In this document: positions 21,845 through 31,806 of the stretch, in pieces
Layout of the letters: each line of letters starts with the position of its first letter
How positions within the stretch are numbered: position 1 is the first letter of the stretch
NCBI GenBank assembly: GCA_949357655.1
Contig: CASHTG010000011.1
Coordinates: 496,001-560,000 of the forward strand
Origin: Parascedosporium putredinis
Lineage: Eukaryota; Ascomycota; Sordariomycetes; Microascales; Microascaceae
Direction: 5' to 3'
DNA length: 64,000 nucleotides
The notes under the pieces: model-generated
What the model saw: the letters and a program-made list of their open reading frames with translations, nothing else
Database searches by the model: none
What the model was told of the DNA's origin: nothing
Translations under genes and position numbers: made by a program

Positions 21845-24324
21845 CTACCATGAGACCTGCCAAAGACAACGAAGACCTCGCCGACGGCGCCCTCTATCTG
21901 CTCGGTACTCCGACATGGCGTACAGAGACGTGGAGAAGGAGTTGAAGGAGCGGAGACTAGCGTCCGATGTCCTCCTCTCGAGGCCGTCGAAACCAGGAGG
22001 GAGATCTAATCCCCACATGGAAGATCCGTCGGACGTGCGGCCCTGGCGGCTGCCGCGTCCACTATTTAGAAACGCGGGGGCGGGCATCCTGGGCGGCGCG
22101 TCCGGGCCGATGAGCCGTCGGAGAGAGGGCGTCAGCGACGAAGGGGCGCCGCCCTTGTCGCACGTAGCGGCGGCGGATCCTTGAGCATGCGGATCATTTC
22201 CTCGTCCTTGCCTTTGAGCGCGACGCTCAGCGGCGTGGTGTTGGCGTTTGTCGCGATTCGTGGGTTGGCGGCGCCGGCTAGGAGGAGAAGCTGCACGGCG
22301 TCTTTCCGGCCCGCGGTGACGGCGTGGAAGAGGGGCGTGCACCCCGCGTGATCCGGCTGGTCGGCGAGCATGGCGCACCGGGGTGCTGCAGGAGCAGCTG
22401 CAGGATATCCACGTTGCCGTTCTCGGCGGCGTAGGAGATGGCGGTGCGGCCGTTGTCGCGGTCGTTGGGGGACAGGAAGCCGTGGCGGGACAAGAGGTAC
22501 TGTACGGCCTTGACGTTGCCGCGCTGGGCGGCGATGGAGAGCGCGGTGTGGCCGGAGCGGCTGTGGTAGTCGTCCACGACGATGCCGTTGTCGAGGAGCG
22601 CGTGCAGGGTCTCGGTCCAGCCGTTGGCCGCGGCGAAGTGCAGCATGCCCCACCCTTGCAGCTGCTTGCAGGCCTCGGTCTCGGTGTCGATGGGGTTCTC
22701 CAGGTGCTGGAACGAGTTATCCTGGTGCTGGAGGGAGAACTGGTGGATGACGCGGAGGTGGTCTACCGAGATGCCCCGGCGCGGGTTGATCTCGTAGACA
22801 CGCGCGGCCAGGTGCATGGGCGAGCTCTGCGCCGCGTCGATCTGGTGGAGGGCACAGGGGGTCACTTTATCGGGGATGACGAGGGGGATGAGCGACCCGG
22901 CGCCCTGGGCGACGGACCAGTGCAGCGGCGTGCGCTTGGCGCAGTCCACGGCGTTGGGGTCGGCGCCCGCCTCGACGAGCTCGCGCGTGGCGGCCGTGAG
23001 CCCCGCGCGCTGAGGATATGCAGGGCCGAGCGGCCGAGATAGTCGCGGGAGTTGATGTGGGGTCGTCGGGGTCCTCGCGGCGGAGGAGATAGCGGAAGCG
23101 CCGCACGGCGTCGGAGGAGGCGTCGTCGATGTGGGTGGCGACGTCGTGCAGGATGGTGCGCTGGTACATGTCCCCGATCTTGCCGGGGGCGGACAATCGC
23201 TGGCTAGAGATTTGCTCGCGTTCCCAGGACGACAAGGGGTCCGTTTTGAGAACCTCGTCGTTGGGGGAAAGTGACGGTAAGTGTCGGGGGCGGGCAATCG
23301 CTGGACAAAGATTTGGTAGCGTTCCCAGGACGACAAGGTGTTTGTGTTGAGAACCTCGTCTTTGGGGGAAAAGTGACGGTAGGAGTCGGCGGAAATGGAA
23401 GCGTTCATGGTCTTGTGCGAGGCGTAGTAGCGGTAGAGGTGGCCGGCGACCTTGGCCTGGTGGTCCTCGGCGCGCAGGCCTTGGGGTTTCCGGAGGGCGC
23501 GGGCGACGACGGCGCGGTCGATGGCGCAGAGAATGCCGATGTTGTCCGGATCAATGTCCCGCGCGATGCGCTGAAGCTCCTCGAGCATGGTGTCCATGTC
23601 GGTATCGAGGGTCATTTGGTCCATGTTGTTCGGTTCGGCCCAGTCTTCGAGCAAGGGGATGGTGGTAACGAGGAACAGGATGGACGGGGTTAGGTCAGAA
23701 ATGGCCCTCGCTAATCCCATGGCCACTCGGACTATGGAGTTCCTCTCCTGCGCAGGGCGCGACGGATCTTGGTGACTCTCTCCTGGGCTGCGGTGTGGTA
23801 TTCTTTGAAGCCATTGGTGTCGGAGTCACTTAGCATTACTTGGTGGATGCTTGCTAGGTTCACCTGTCTCGCGCATCTACGTTTCGGTCAGCTACCGCCT
23901 TTGTTTTCTTGTTTTCCTTTCAATTGGTGCTTTGCGCTTTGCGGTTTCTACAGGGTGTTGCCTGAATTGAGCCGACTTACAATTTCATGTACGCTCGAAG
24001 CTGTCTGGCTTCGCCGGCTTCGGTAGGGTCAAAACGGGCGGCTGTCTGGCCGGGAGCCAGCGGGCCTACCCGCAGATTTGAGCTCTTTCTTTTGCTTTTA
24101 GTCCGCGAGAATGACCTCTCTTTGGGGGCAATTGCCAGTGGCACTGGCACCGAGCTAGTGCTTGCATCGAGAGACACCAGTGTCAACTTTGGCTGGCTAG
24201 GCCCATTTTGCTGGGTATTTACGTCCCGACAGTGGTCGCACGGACACCAGGAAGCGAGGGATTCCGCCGATTGACTAATCGGTCTCTTTGGCCTTGGCTG
24301 TTCGTAGTTTGCTCCCGTTGTCAT
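21845..24324 (-). CDS. ankyrin-repeat protein with internal 34-residue duplication
   Basis: Predicted 793 aa; exon 1 is 23981-24324 and exon 2 is 21845-23876. The N-terminus (MTTGANYEQPRPKRPISQSA) includes CPCDHCRD and a basic FSRTKSKRKSS patch. A helical region with GFKEYHTAAQERVTKIRRAL and DTDMDTMLEELQRIARDID leads to ankyrin units, e.g. ELVEAGADPNAVDCAKRTPL, ALLDNGIVVDDYHSRSGHTA, YLLSRHGFLSPNDRDNGRTA and LLLLAGAANPRIATNANTTP. A Ser-rich tail follows (RRTSDASLRSFNSFSTSLYA). The segment YRHFSPKDEVLNTNTLSSWE is repeated 101 nt further on as YRHF..NDEVLKTDPLSSWE. Six one-base losses at C/G runs (near 23752, 23260, 23060, 23003, 22380, 22175) explain all frame changes; repairing them closes both exons. 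Ankyrin repeats bind proteins; no enzymatic domain is visible. Role unknown. Confidence 0.75.
23180..23382 (-). repeat. tandem duplication of about 101 bp inside the ankyrin gene
   Basis: Two adjacent copies, each containing 'ttcccaggacgacaagg' (at 23221 and 23322) and 'caatcgctgg' (at 23194 and 23295). The observed period of 101 nt is one short of 34 codons, in line with the missing base inferred near 23260. Confidence 0.85.
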
Positions 24325-25258
24325 GCTGGCTCGGGGGTTTTGGTGCTGACGTCGCGTGAATGTGGGGAGCTATCGCCGATATCGTTGGTTTACCTGTGAC
24401 CACACAGCGCCGGGATTTGGGGGAAAAGAGGAAGACAATTCAGGCGAGGGAATCTTTTGGCACAAACACACCACAATGGACAAAGGCAATTGCAGGAAAA
24501 GCAGCTCATCAATTCAATCAATTAAAGTCTTCGGGAACGGGAACGGGGACGGGAGGTGTTTGGAAGCCAAGCGGGTTGGATTGTTTATATGTACTGGCAA
24601 GCAGAACACCCCCTCGGCCCGCGACCTTTGTCCACTTGCAGACCTTGGCCGGCGAGTACTTGTACGTCCACTGCAAGCAATCGTGTACATCATTGATGTA
24701 TTGACGCACCGCACCCCTCCTGTGGAGCAAATGAGCCAGGGTCGGAGGCCACGAGAGGCAATAAAGGGAAAAGCTGCCACTCAACGGAGTGTGGCAGTGT
24801 CACGGATGGAGCATCATTGGCTCAGCCAGAGTGCGCGGCGCGCCACCGTCCCAGGGGAACAGCCAGTGACAGCCACTCAATGCTCGGTTCCTTGGCCCGG
24901 TTTGGCTCGTCCTTGGTCGATCTGGGTGTGCCGTCTTTGCCGCCTGTCCCCTTTTTTCGCTCGTCATTGTTTCACGCCCCCCTCTGGCCAGCCCTGGAAA
25001 AGACCCTGTGAGTGCGACACGCGGAGCTCCTCCCTCGCCTTAACGCCCGGCGCGCAAGGCTGCATCATTGCGGTGGACGGCAGAAATACAAGTGACCAGG
25101 AGCACAGGCAGAAGTGGAAGGGGTCATGGTAATCGTAGTCTCTTGGTTGCTATCATACTAATCTGAATTGATCATTGTGCACGCTGTCTTGGAACAAATG
25201 AAAGAGAAAGCACAAAATAAAAACATCAAGATCGTCCATTCTCCTCGGATTCAATCAA
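24325..25258. other. intergenic, no gene seen
   Basis: Upstream of the ankyrin gene and downstream of the HeLo gene. Open frames on both strands lack motifs. Confidence 0.45.
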
Positions 25259-26155
25259 TCAGAGATAAGAGTCTCCCTGGTAGATCTTTGCGCTGCCTTT
25301 CCCAACCGTCACGCCGTAATTATGTCCGACCCTCCCAATCGGCGCCCAGGCCTGGGATCCCGAGGCGATGCGGTCGCCCTGCTCGAGCTGGACTTGATCT
25401 CCCACTTCCGTCCGCTCCCACGTATGACCCGTCCCTCGAGCGACGAGGGCCTTTTCCACCGTCTCCTTCAGTAGCTTGTCCCCGTTCGCGGCGGCGGCCT
25501 CGTGGAGGAGCGTCAGGACTTGCTCGGGCTGATCCTCTTGAATTTCCTCCACCTCGTAGACGCAGAGACTCTGCTGATATGGTTTGATTTCGGCCGGGAG
25601 GAGCGACTCGAGGCGCGTGAACAATTCGGTAATGTCGTCGAGGATCCGGTCAAAGTGCTTTTTCTCGTACAGCGCCCACGACACCTTTTTGCGCAGGGAC
25701 AATTTTTCCAGCCGCTTCTCGATCACGGCCGTGCTCCTGGACTCGAGGATGCGCGACGCCGCCGTCAGGCTCTCGACCCCGGCGATCTCGACGTCTCGGC
25801 CGTCGTTGCCGTGGATCGCGTCGTCGCGGTAGCGCTGCGATTTCCTCTGGAGTTCGACCACGTCGTCCCGAACGCTTTCCAAGAGACGCACGACCACGGC
25901 GGCGATTTTGCTTTCCACGGGAGCGACCTGTCGCGGGACGCCGGTGGCCGGGTCGGGCAGGATGCCGACCGAGACACCCCATCGGGTCAGCTCCAATTTG
26001 AGCGCGGCGAGCCGCACCTGGCTCTTTTCATAGTCTTTGCCAAAGCTGCGCCCGAGCTGGACGTACTCGAAGCACTCGACAACAGACACGAAAACGCCGG
26101 AAACGGCCGTCACGAATGACACAACGCCGAGAGCGAGGCCGGCAGCTTCAGCCAT
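25259..26155 (-). CDS. HET-S-like HeLo-domain protein with C-terminal amyloid (prion-forming) domain
   Basis: 298 aa, single exon, intact. Residues 1 to about 230 match the HeLo cell-death domain of Podospora HET-S: MAEAAGLALGVVSFVTAVSG, then ECFEYVQLGRSFGKDYEKSQ, LKLELTRWG, and LRKKVSWALYEKKHFDRILD near residue 170. The last 61 residues hold two pseudo-repeats about 30 residues apart, RTEVGDQVQLEQGDRIASG (about 248-266) and HNYGVTVGKGSAKIYQGDSY (about 278-297), with the V-G-x..Q-G-D spacing of the HET-s prion-forming domain. Length is close to the 289 aa of HET-s. In the known system the C-terminal region folds into a beta-solenoid amyloid when templated by an NLR, exposing the N-terminal helix and permeabilising the plasma membrane. 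The start at 26155 is chosen because homology begins there; an in-frame ATG at 26230 lies in a tandem repeat. The gene is divergent from an NLR. Confidence 0.93.
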   Translation of the reverse strand: MAEAAGLALGVVSFVTAVSGVFVSVVECFEYVQLGRSFGKDYEKSQVRLAALKLELTRWGVSVGILPDPATGVPRQVAPVESKIAAVVVRLLESVRDDVVELQRKSQRYRDDAIHGNDGRDVEIAGVESLTAASRILESRSTAVIEKRLEKLSLRKKVSWALYEKKHFDRILDDITELFTRLESLLPAEIKPYQQSLCVYEVEEIQEDQPEQVLTLLHEAAAANGDKLLKETVEKALVARGTGHTWERTEVGDQVQLEQGDRIASGSQAWAPIGRVGHNYGVTVGKGSAKIYQGDSYL

Positions 26156-26802
26156 GATGGTCTTCCACGCAAATGATGATGGCCAAAGGAGGAAATGATG
26201 ATGGCCAAAGGAGGAAATGATGATGGCCAAAGGAGGAAAATAAAAGAAAAGAGGTAAAAAAGTTTAGATGTAGGAGAAGAGTCAGGTATGAAATATGAAA
26301 AGAATGGAAAATAGAAAGAATGAAAGGCCAATTTCGAAAAGGGCAGGTCGGCCTAAATGAAGATTAAAAGAGCTTGGGGGATGGGCTCAGGCTGGGAGGA
26401 GGGGCACCAACACGCAGCTGGTCGTGACGAAGGCTGCAAGGATCTCAGACTGAGGGGCAGTCCCGCTGCTGGAGGATGGGGATTGGGTGCGTGGTGAGTT
26501 GGTGTGTGGCGGTACTCTTGTCTCGCCCACTCATTGGGGCTGAGGCCATCACCTCCAATCGTGTGCTCGTCTGGGATGCAAGCCCGCCCCCTTTGTCGCA
26601 GTCGATGACGGACTTGATTCGATGACGGATTGGGTCGCCCAGCACAAGCAAAAGGGGGTCCTTCACTTTTCATATGAAATGCCCGTCCGACCCCGCAAAC
26701 GAGGCTCCGTGATCTCGCCTCAGTTTTTTTGGCGACATACTCTGCCCTTTTGCCTCGACAGCCTGGATGTGAAGCGCGTCGCAAGCCCGACGCTCCGCAA
26801 AC
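26156..26802. promoter_or_regulatory. shared divergent promoter region of the HeLo and NLR genes
   Basis: 647 bp between start codons on opposite strands. It holds the triplicated 22-bp repeat next to the HeLo start and an A-rich stretch (26237-26330). The arrangement allows common regulation of executor and receptor. Confidence 0.5.
26171..26236. repeat. 22-bp tandem repeat, three exact copies
   Basis: Copies at 26171-26192, 26193-26214 and 26215-26236, each containing 'aaatgatgatggccaaagg'. On the minus strand each copy gives an ATG (GCCATCATCATT context shifts frame with each unit because 22 is not a multiple of 3). The third copy gives an ATG in frame with the HeLo protein, 25 codons before its normal start. 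Confidence 0.95.
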
Positions 26803-29796
26803 ATGGCTGAGCGCGGCCTCCAGTTCGATACGAACACCTTTCATGGTGGTACGGTCCAGCAAGGAAACCGACATGGTAAGTCCTACCTCGTCATTTGAAT
26901 TCCCCAGTGTGGTTGGCCATGCAATTTGCCTGTCATCGCGATGGCTTCACAAGTCCTCACCGCCAGCGGAGAAATCAAATAAAATACCAAGGAAAAGCGA
27001 CTGACCTTTCTGTGCGCCCTAGCTTCGATAACCTTGAATGTCCTACCAACCAACAATTCAATCCTCGAGCAGTTTTCGCGAGAAGGCATCGTCGACATTC
27101 TCAGAGCAACGCTCGCCGACGAGAGTCTTCCCCGACCAACCCCTCCGCAACCACAACCTCAGCAGCAGCAATACCAGCAACAGCAACAATACCAGCAACA
27201 GCCACAATATCAGCAGCAGCTACCATTCCAGCAGCAACAACCCTTCCAGCAGCAACAACCCTTCCAGCAGCAACAGCCATACCAACAGCAACCATACCAG
27301 CAGCAGCCGTACTACCAACCGCAACAACAACAACAATACCAACAACCCCCACCCCAACCCCGTCACGCCAACCCCCAAACCCCGTGCTGGCTCGTCCCCT
27401 TTGGCCGCAACAACGACTTCGTCGGCCGCGAACCCCTCCTCGACCGCCTCCTCTCCACCGTCCCGCCCAGCGCCAGCCCCCACACCTGCCAACGCATCGC
27501 CATCGAAGGCCTCGGCGGCGTCGGCAAGACCCAGCTCGCCCTCGAGACCGCCTTCCGCGTGCGCGACAAACACCCCGACTGCCACATCTTTTGGCTCTGC
27601 GCCATCGACACCGCCACCCTCGACAATGGCTACCGCGCCATCGGCCGCAAGCTCGGCATCCCGGGCCTCCTCGACGACGCCGCCGACGCCGCCGACGCCG
27701 TCGACGCCAAGGACGCGGTGCGTCGCGCCCTGAGCACGAGCGAGTTCCCCTGGCTCATGATTGTCGATAATGCCGACGACGCGCGCCTCCTCGCCCCGGA
27801 CGACGGCGACGACAACGCCGCCTCGGCGCCCCAACCCCCACTGGACCAATACCTCCCGCGCAGCAACCGGGGCTCGCTCCTCTTCACCACGCGCAACCAC
27901 CAAGTCACCACCGGCTTCGGCGTGCGCCCGGCCAACGTGGTGCGCCTCAGCGAGCTCGACGCCGCCGAGGCGTCCGAGATGCTGCGCCTGCACCTGCACC
28001 CGGACCAGATCGACGGCTGCGAGGACGCCATCCCCCGCTGCTCGAGTTCCTCTGCGCGCTGCCCTGGCCATCAAGCAGGCCACCGCCTTCATGGACCAGG
28101 TCGGCATCAACGTCGCCGAGTACCTGCAGCACTGCCGCGCCAGCGACCAGCGCCTCGTCGCGCTGCTGAGCGAGGACTTCAACGACCTCGGCCGCTACCG
28201 CCAGACCAAGAACCCCATCGCCACCACCTGGCTCATCTCCTTCAACCACCTCTCCCGCGACAACCCCCTCGCCGCCGACTACCTCAAGTACATGTGCTAC
28301 ATGGCCGAGAAAAACATTCCCAAGATCCTGCTGCCCGCCGCCGACGACGAGCTCCAGATGGCCCGCGCCCTCGGCACCCTCAAGGGCTACGCCTTCATCA
28401 CCCAGAGCCAGGACAACAAGGACTTTTACCACATGCACCGCCTCGTCCGCCTCGCCATGCGCAACTGGCTCGAGACCGAGGGCCTCGCCACCAGCCAGAT
28501 GGTCAAGGTCGTCCACAAAATCAAGTCCCTGTTCCCCAATCACAGCATTTCACCGAAAGGAACATTCTCTGGATGGTGTGCCGGCCCCACTTGATCACCG
28601 CCATCGCCTCCATCCCGACCACCGTTGTCGATCTCGAAATCGCCGCCGCCGCCCTTCTCTTCGCCATGATTAGCCATTTTCTCGGCCAGTGGCACGGGTG
28701 CGGCCAGCTATCGCGCCTGGCCCTCCGGCTCCGCGGGTCCCACCCGGACCACGTCAAGCCCACCACCATCGACTGCCTGAACGGCATGGCGAGCTCCTGC
28801 AAAAGCTGGGCATGGATCGCGACGGGACCGCCATCCTCCAGAGAATCTACACCCAGCAGATCAATAACCCCACACCGGAGAACCGGCGGTCCATGCTCGT
28901 CACCATCAACAATCTAGGCGTGAGCTTGAAACGCCAGGGCAGGCTCGCCGAGGCCGAGGCCCTCTACAAGCACGCCATCCGCATCTGCAAGGAAAACATG
29001 GACACCGGCTCCCACATCGTGTTTAGTCTCGCCGGGAACCTGGCGCACATCATGCTGGGCCAGAAAAAGCTCGCCGAGGCCAAGGAGTTCCTGCTGCGCG
29101 TCTTCCGCGCGTGCAAGACCACCAACGGCTCCCACCACCCCACCACCCTCATGCTCGCCATGCTCTTGGGCGAGGTGTACATGATCCTCCGCAACTTTGA
29201 CCGCGCCGAGCTGCTCTTCAGGCTGGCCTACCAGGCGCAGACCACCATCCTCGGGCGCGAGCACCCCACACCATCACCGCCATGCGCTACCTCTTCCACG
29301 CGTTGCACCTCCAGGGAAAGAACCCCATGACCTTAGGCGAACAGCTAGTTGACCTTGAATTAAGGGTCCACGCTAGGAATAACACGGTGGTATCTCGGGT
29401 GTTGGACCAGCTATATCAGGTGCATGGCCGCCCACAGCCTAGGGACATCACCCAGAGCATTGACGCCTTACAGCAGTCTTTACATCCCCCTCTTCATCGG
29501 GCGCATCCTCATCGGACACATCCTCACTAATCTCATCTTCATCGGATGCATCTTCATTCATCTCATCTACATGGGACACAACCTCATCAATCGCATCCTC
29601 ATTAGACACACCCTTATCAGTAGCATCTTCATCGGACCTATCTCCATTCGGCGCATCCACTTTAGCTTCATCCCCGCCAGACACATGCTCACCGGCCGTA
29701 TCTTCGTCGCCCGCAACCCCATTAGCCGTGCCTCCATCTGCGCCTACACCACCCACACACACGCCGTGTACACCTATGTCGGACGCACCAAAATAG
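26803..29796 (+). CDS. NLR: SesB-like amyloid motif, Q-rich tract, NB-ARC, TPR, Ser-rich tail
   Basis: Predicted 950 aa. Exon 1 is 26803-26875, exon 2 is 27023-29796 (147-nt intron). Residues 1-35 contain MAERGLQFDTNTFHGGTVQQ and GNRHASITLNVLP, resembling the short Ses_B amyloid motif at the N-terminus of fungal NB-ARC proteins. Next comes a 72-residue Gln/Tyr/Pro/Phe tract. The NB-ARC domain has PFGRNNDFVGREPLLDRL, P-loop AIEGLGGVGKTQLALE, Walker B WLMIVDNADD, GSLLFTTRNH and a GLPLA-like LPLAIKQA. TPR units follow (VTINNLGVSLKRQGRLAEAE, LAGNLAHIMLGQKKLAEAKE), and about 100 Ser/Asp/Thr-rich residues end the protein. Six one-base losses in C/G runs (near 28031, 28064, 28532, 28792, 29265, 29486) break the frame as given; with them restored both exons close. 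Expected role: ligand-triggered oligomerisation that seeds amyloid in a partner cell-death effector. Which effector is open, as its motif looks SesB-like rather than HET-s-like. Confidence 0.87.
27147..27362 (+). repeat. CAG/CAA-rich tract coding a Q/Y-rich low-complexity segment
   Basis: Within the NLR between its N-terminal motif and NB-ARC. About 45 of 72 residues are Gln, the rest mainly Pro, Tyr and Phe, arranged as hexads such as QQQQPF (three copies) and pentads QQQPY. Mixed CAG/CAA codons indicate an older or selected tract, not a pure triplet expansion. Confidence 0.9.
29490..29793 (+). repeat. degenerate Ser/Asp-rich repeat at the NLR C-terminus
   Basis: Reading in the frame reached after the break at 29486, units like SSSDASSFISS, SSSLDTPLSVA and SSSDLSPFGAS recur, giving the TCATC-rich DNA pattern. 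On the opposite strand the same DNA reads as an acidic repeat, which I regard as a shadow. Confidence 0.6.
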
Positions 29797-30165
29797 CGCC
29801 ACGGTGGCGAGGGGAGCAGACGGGTAGAGCAATTTCTTTTCTTATCAACTATCCGAACGACTCTCGAGTCCTTGGAGTCATTCTATCATTTGGGAAAGGC
29901 ATACTTAGCGTGGTTGTAAAGCGGGTTAATAAATCATTATCATTGTTGCGGTAGTATATAGAGGTCCATCATACCACGATCTTCGACGACACATTATTCA
30001 TCCGATACCATAGTTCTCTTTAGCACATTAGGAAGGCGCATATAAAAATTCAATCAATTTAACCTCGTGCTCCCATCTTCCATTCTAGGATGTCCCACGT
30101 CATCACAATGCCAACGGGTCCCACCAACCTTAAATTACCTTCCCTCCAGGGGAAGCAAGGAGCTA
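29797..30165. other. convergent intergenic spacer
   Basis: 369 bp between the NLR and the NOX-like gene 3' ends; nothing recognisable beyond AT-rich 3'-end sequence. Confidence 0.4.
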
Positions 30166-31806
30166 CTAGACATAGTCCACCCAAGACCGCATGACAACAT
30201 CCTTGCACGAAATCTGGGTACACGCCTCTTTTAGGTCGTCCGCTGTGGCAACACGTTAGCTTTGGCCTCGCAACCCTCCCCCGCATTCAAAGTCGTTACA
30301 GATCTACTTACCGTAACGAAGCGATGCCGGATCCCCCGAGACCCCGTAATAGTAAACGTTGACTTTTGACTTGCTCCGACTGGCGCGACTGCTCGCACGC
30401 GCTTCGCCAACCAAGTCCTCCCGAAGCTCGCCGAGGATCTTGCCAAACCTCGGCCGGCCAAATTTGCTCAACGTTTTCAGCCCAGACACGGGATCTACTG
30501 GACCGTGGCCACAGTGAACCGTGATGTTGTTCACATCTTCGCTCCCAAACGGCTGGGTAAGGTATATGTGCAGCTTAAACACGCCCATCGGCTTCGAGGG
30601 GTCGGGGTCACGCCGGGCTCATGCTGATCCTCCAAAGCCCTGAGAAGAGGCATGATCCAGTCCAAGGCCCTCGCATCGTCGCAGATCCACACCAGCTCTA
30701 GCCGCCGAGGGTTTGTGGCGTGCTTTCCCATGCCTCCTTTGCGCGCATGCCAGAGATACCGGAGGGTAGCCATCCAGCCCGTTATCCCAATGCGATAGGC
30801 TACTAAGACAGCAATATCGTCGCGCAACACATCGCGGGGTGGCACAAGCCACGGGCGGCCGACATGTATGCGAGGCATCGTGTTGGGACTCCTGAGTTCC
30901 GTCGCAAGCCCGACCGTCGCCCTATTCCCGAGTGACCGGAGTATGTCATCCCAAAGCCCACATGAGGGCGGTATATGGACAGAGACGTACAGGTCCAACG
31001 CACAGGATGTTATCGGCAAGCAATACCATCGCCTGCGAGTTTGTGGACCGGTCCGTGGAGGGCTGTCGGCTTTTATGAACAACCAGTCGCCGTAGCCAAA
31101 TGCGAAATTTTCCGGCGGAATTATATGAACCTCGAGAATACCTAGATCGTGGCCAGAAACAAATTAGTGAGTTATTGCAAATACATGTAGCATAGAGAAC
31201 ACCCAACGCTCGGTATCAGGGAGACTTACCACTCACGTGTTCGACGATGCGAGAAATCATGGCACCCTGGCGGCAGAGAACTCGGCTATACAGCCAACGA
31301 GACAGTTCGACGGGCCCGCGGCGGTTGACTCGCGATATTGGAAGCCTCATCGAACCTGTCGAGGAAGGACCAAGTCCTGCAGGTTTTCCCAGGGATTTAG
31401 TTCGAGCATTCCGTGGTTGTCCTTTCGGATCTAGCGACCCTGGCGGATATACCACTTGCGACTCGACTCCCTTTTCTTTCAGATCAGCGAACCTGCGCTC
31501 ATCGTGATCTTTCTTTCGAAGGAGCGGAATATTGTCTGCCTCCGAGCCTCGAAAGGTAGAACCCGAGGCGGTCGTGGAGGTGCTCTGGCGACCGGCTGGT
31601 GTCACAGGTGGATATATTCTCTCAGCTTGTGGGCTCTTCTCACCGTCACAACCCTTCTCGTATCCGGATTGCCGGGAAGAAGAGCTTCGGTCCGATTGCT
31701 GAAGGAGTAGATTGGCGTAGTTGTAATAGAAACTGCTCATCTTTTGTGGAACTGCTTCCGGTTGGGGATATGGGGAGTAGAGAGCTGGGGAACGATGCTT
31801 TCTCAT
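30166..31806 (-). CDS. NOX/ferric-reductase-like FAD-NAD protein lacking a haem domain
   Basis: Predicted 494 aa from exons 31230-31806, 30312-31141 and 30166-30242; one base missing near 30604. After a Ser-rich, low-complexity N-terminus of about 160 residues, WLYSRVLCRQGAMISRIVEH and ILEVHIIPPENFAFGYGDWL match the start of the FAD domain of NADPH oxidases, followed by LPITSCALDLYVSVHIPP (in place of HPFTxTS...YxSVHI). The nucleotide domain is diverged: DDIAVLVAYRIGITGWMATL replaces the usual GAGIGVTPF, while RRLELVWICDDARALDWIMP, HIYLTQP and FGRPRFGKILGELRED are retained. No six-helix haem-binding domain is found within 5 kb upstream on this strand. It could be a soluble flavoprotein, a regulatory relic or a decaying NOX paralogue. 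The start at 31806 is uncertain; ATG 31740 is an alternative. Confidence 0.68.

Noticed and set aside
22383..23693. Long plus-strand frames across the ankyrin gene
   Set aside because: Valine/Gly/Ala-rich complements of GC-rich coding sequence; ankyrin motifs are on the minus strand.
29448..29762. Acidic repeat frame (DEDA-type) on the minus strand
   Set aside because: It is the complement of the Ser/Asp-rich NLR tail, which continues the NLR frame after a one-base repair and ends at a stop with plausible codon use.
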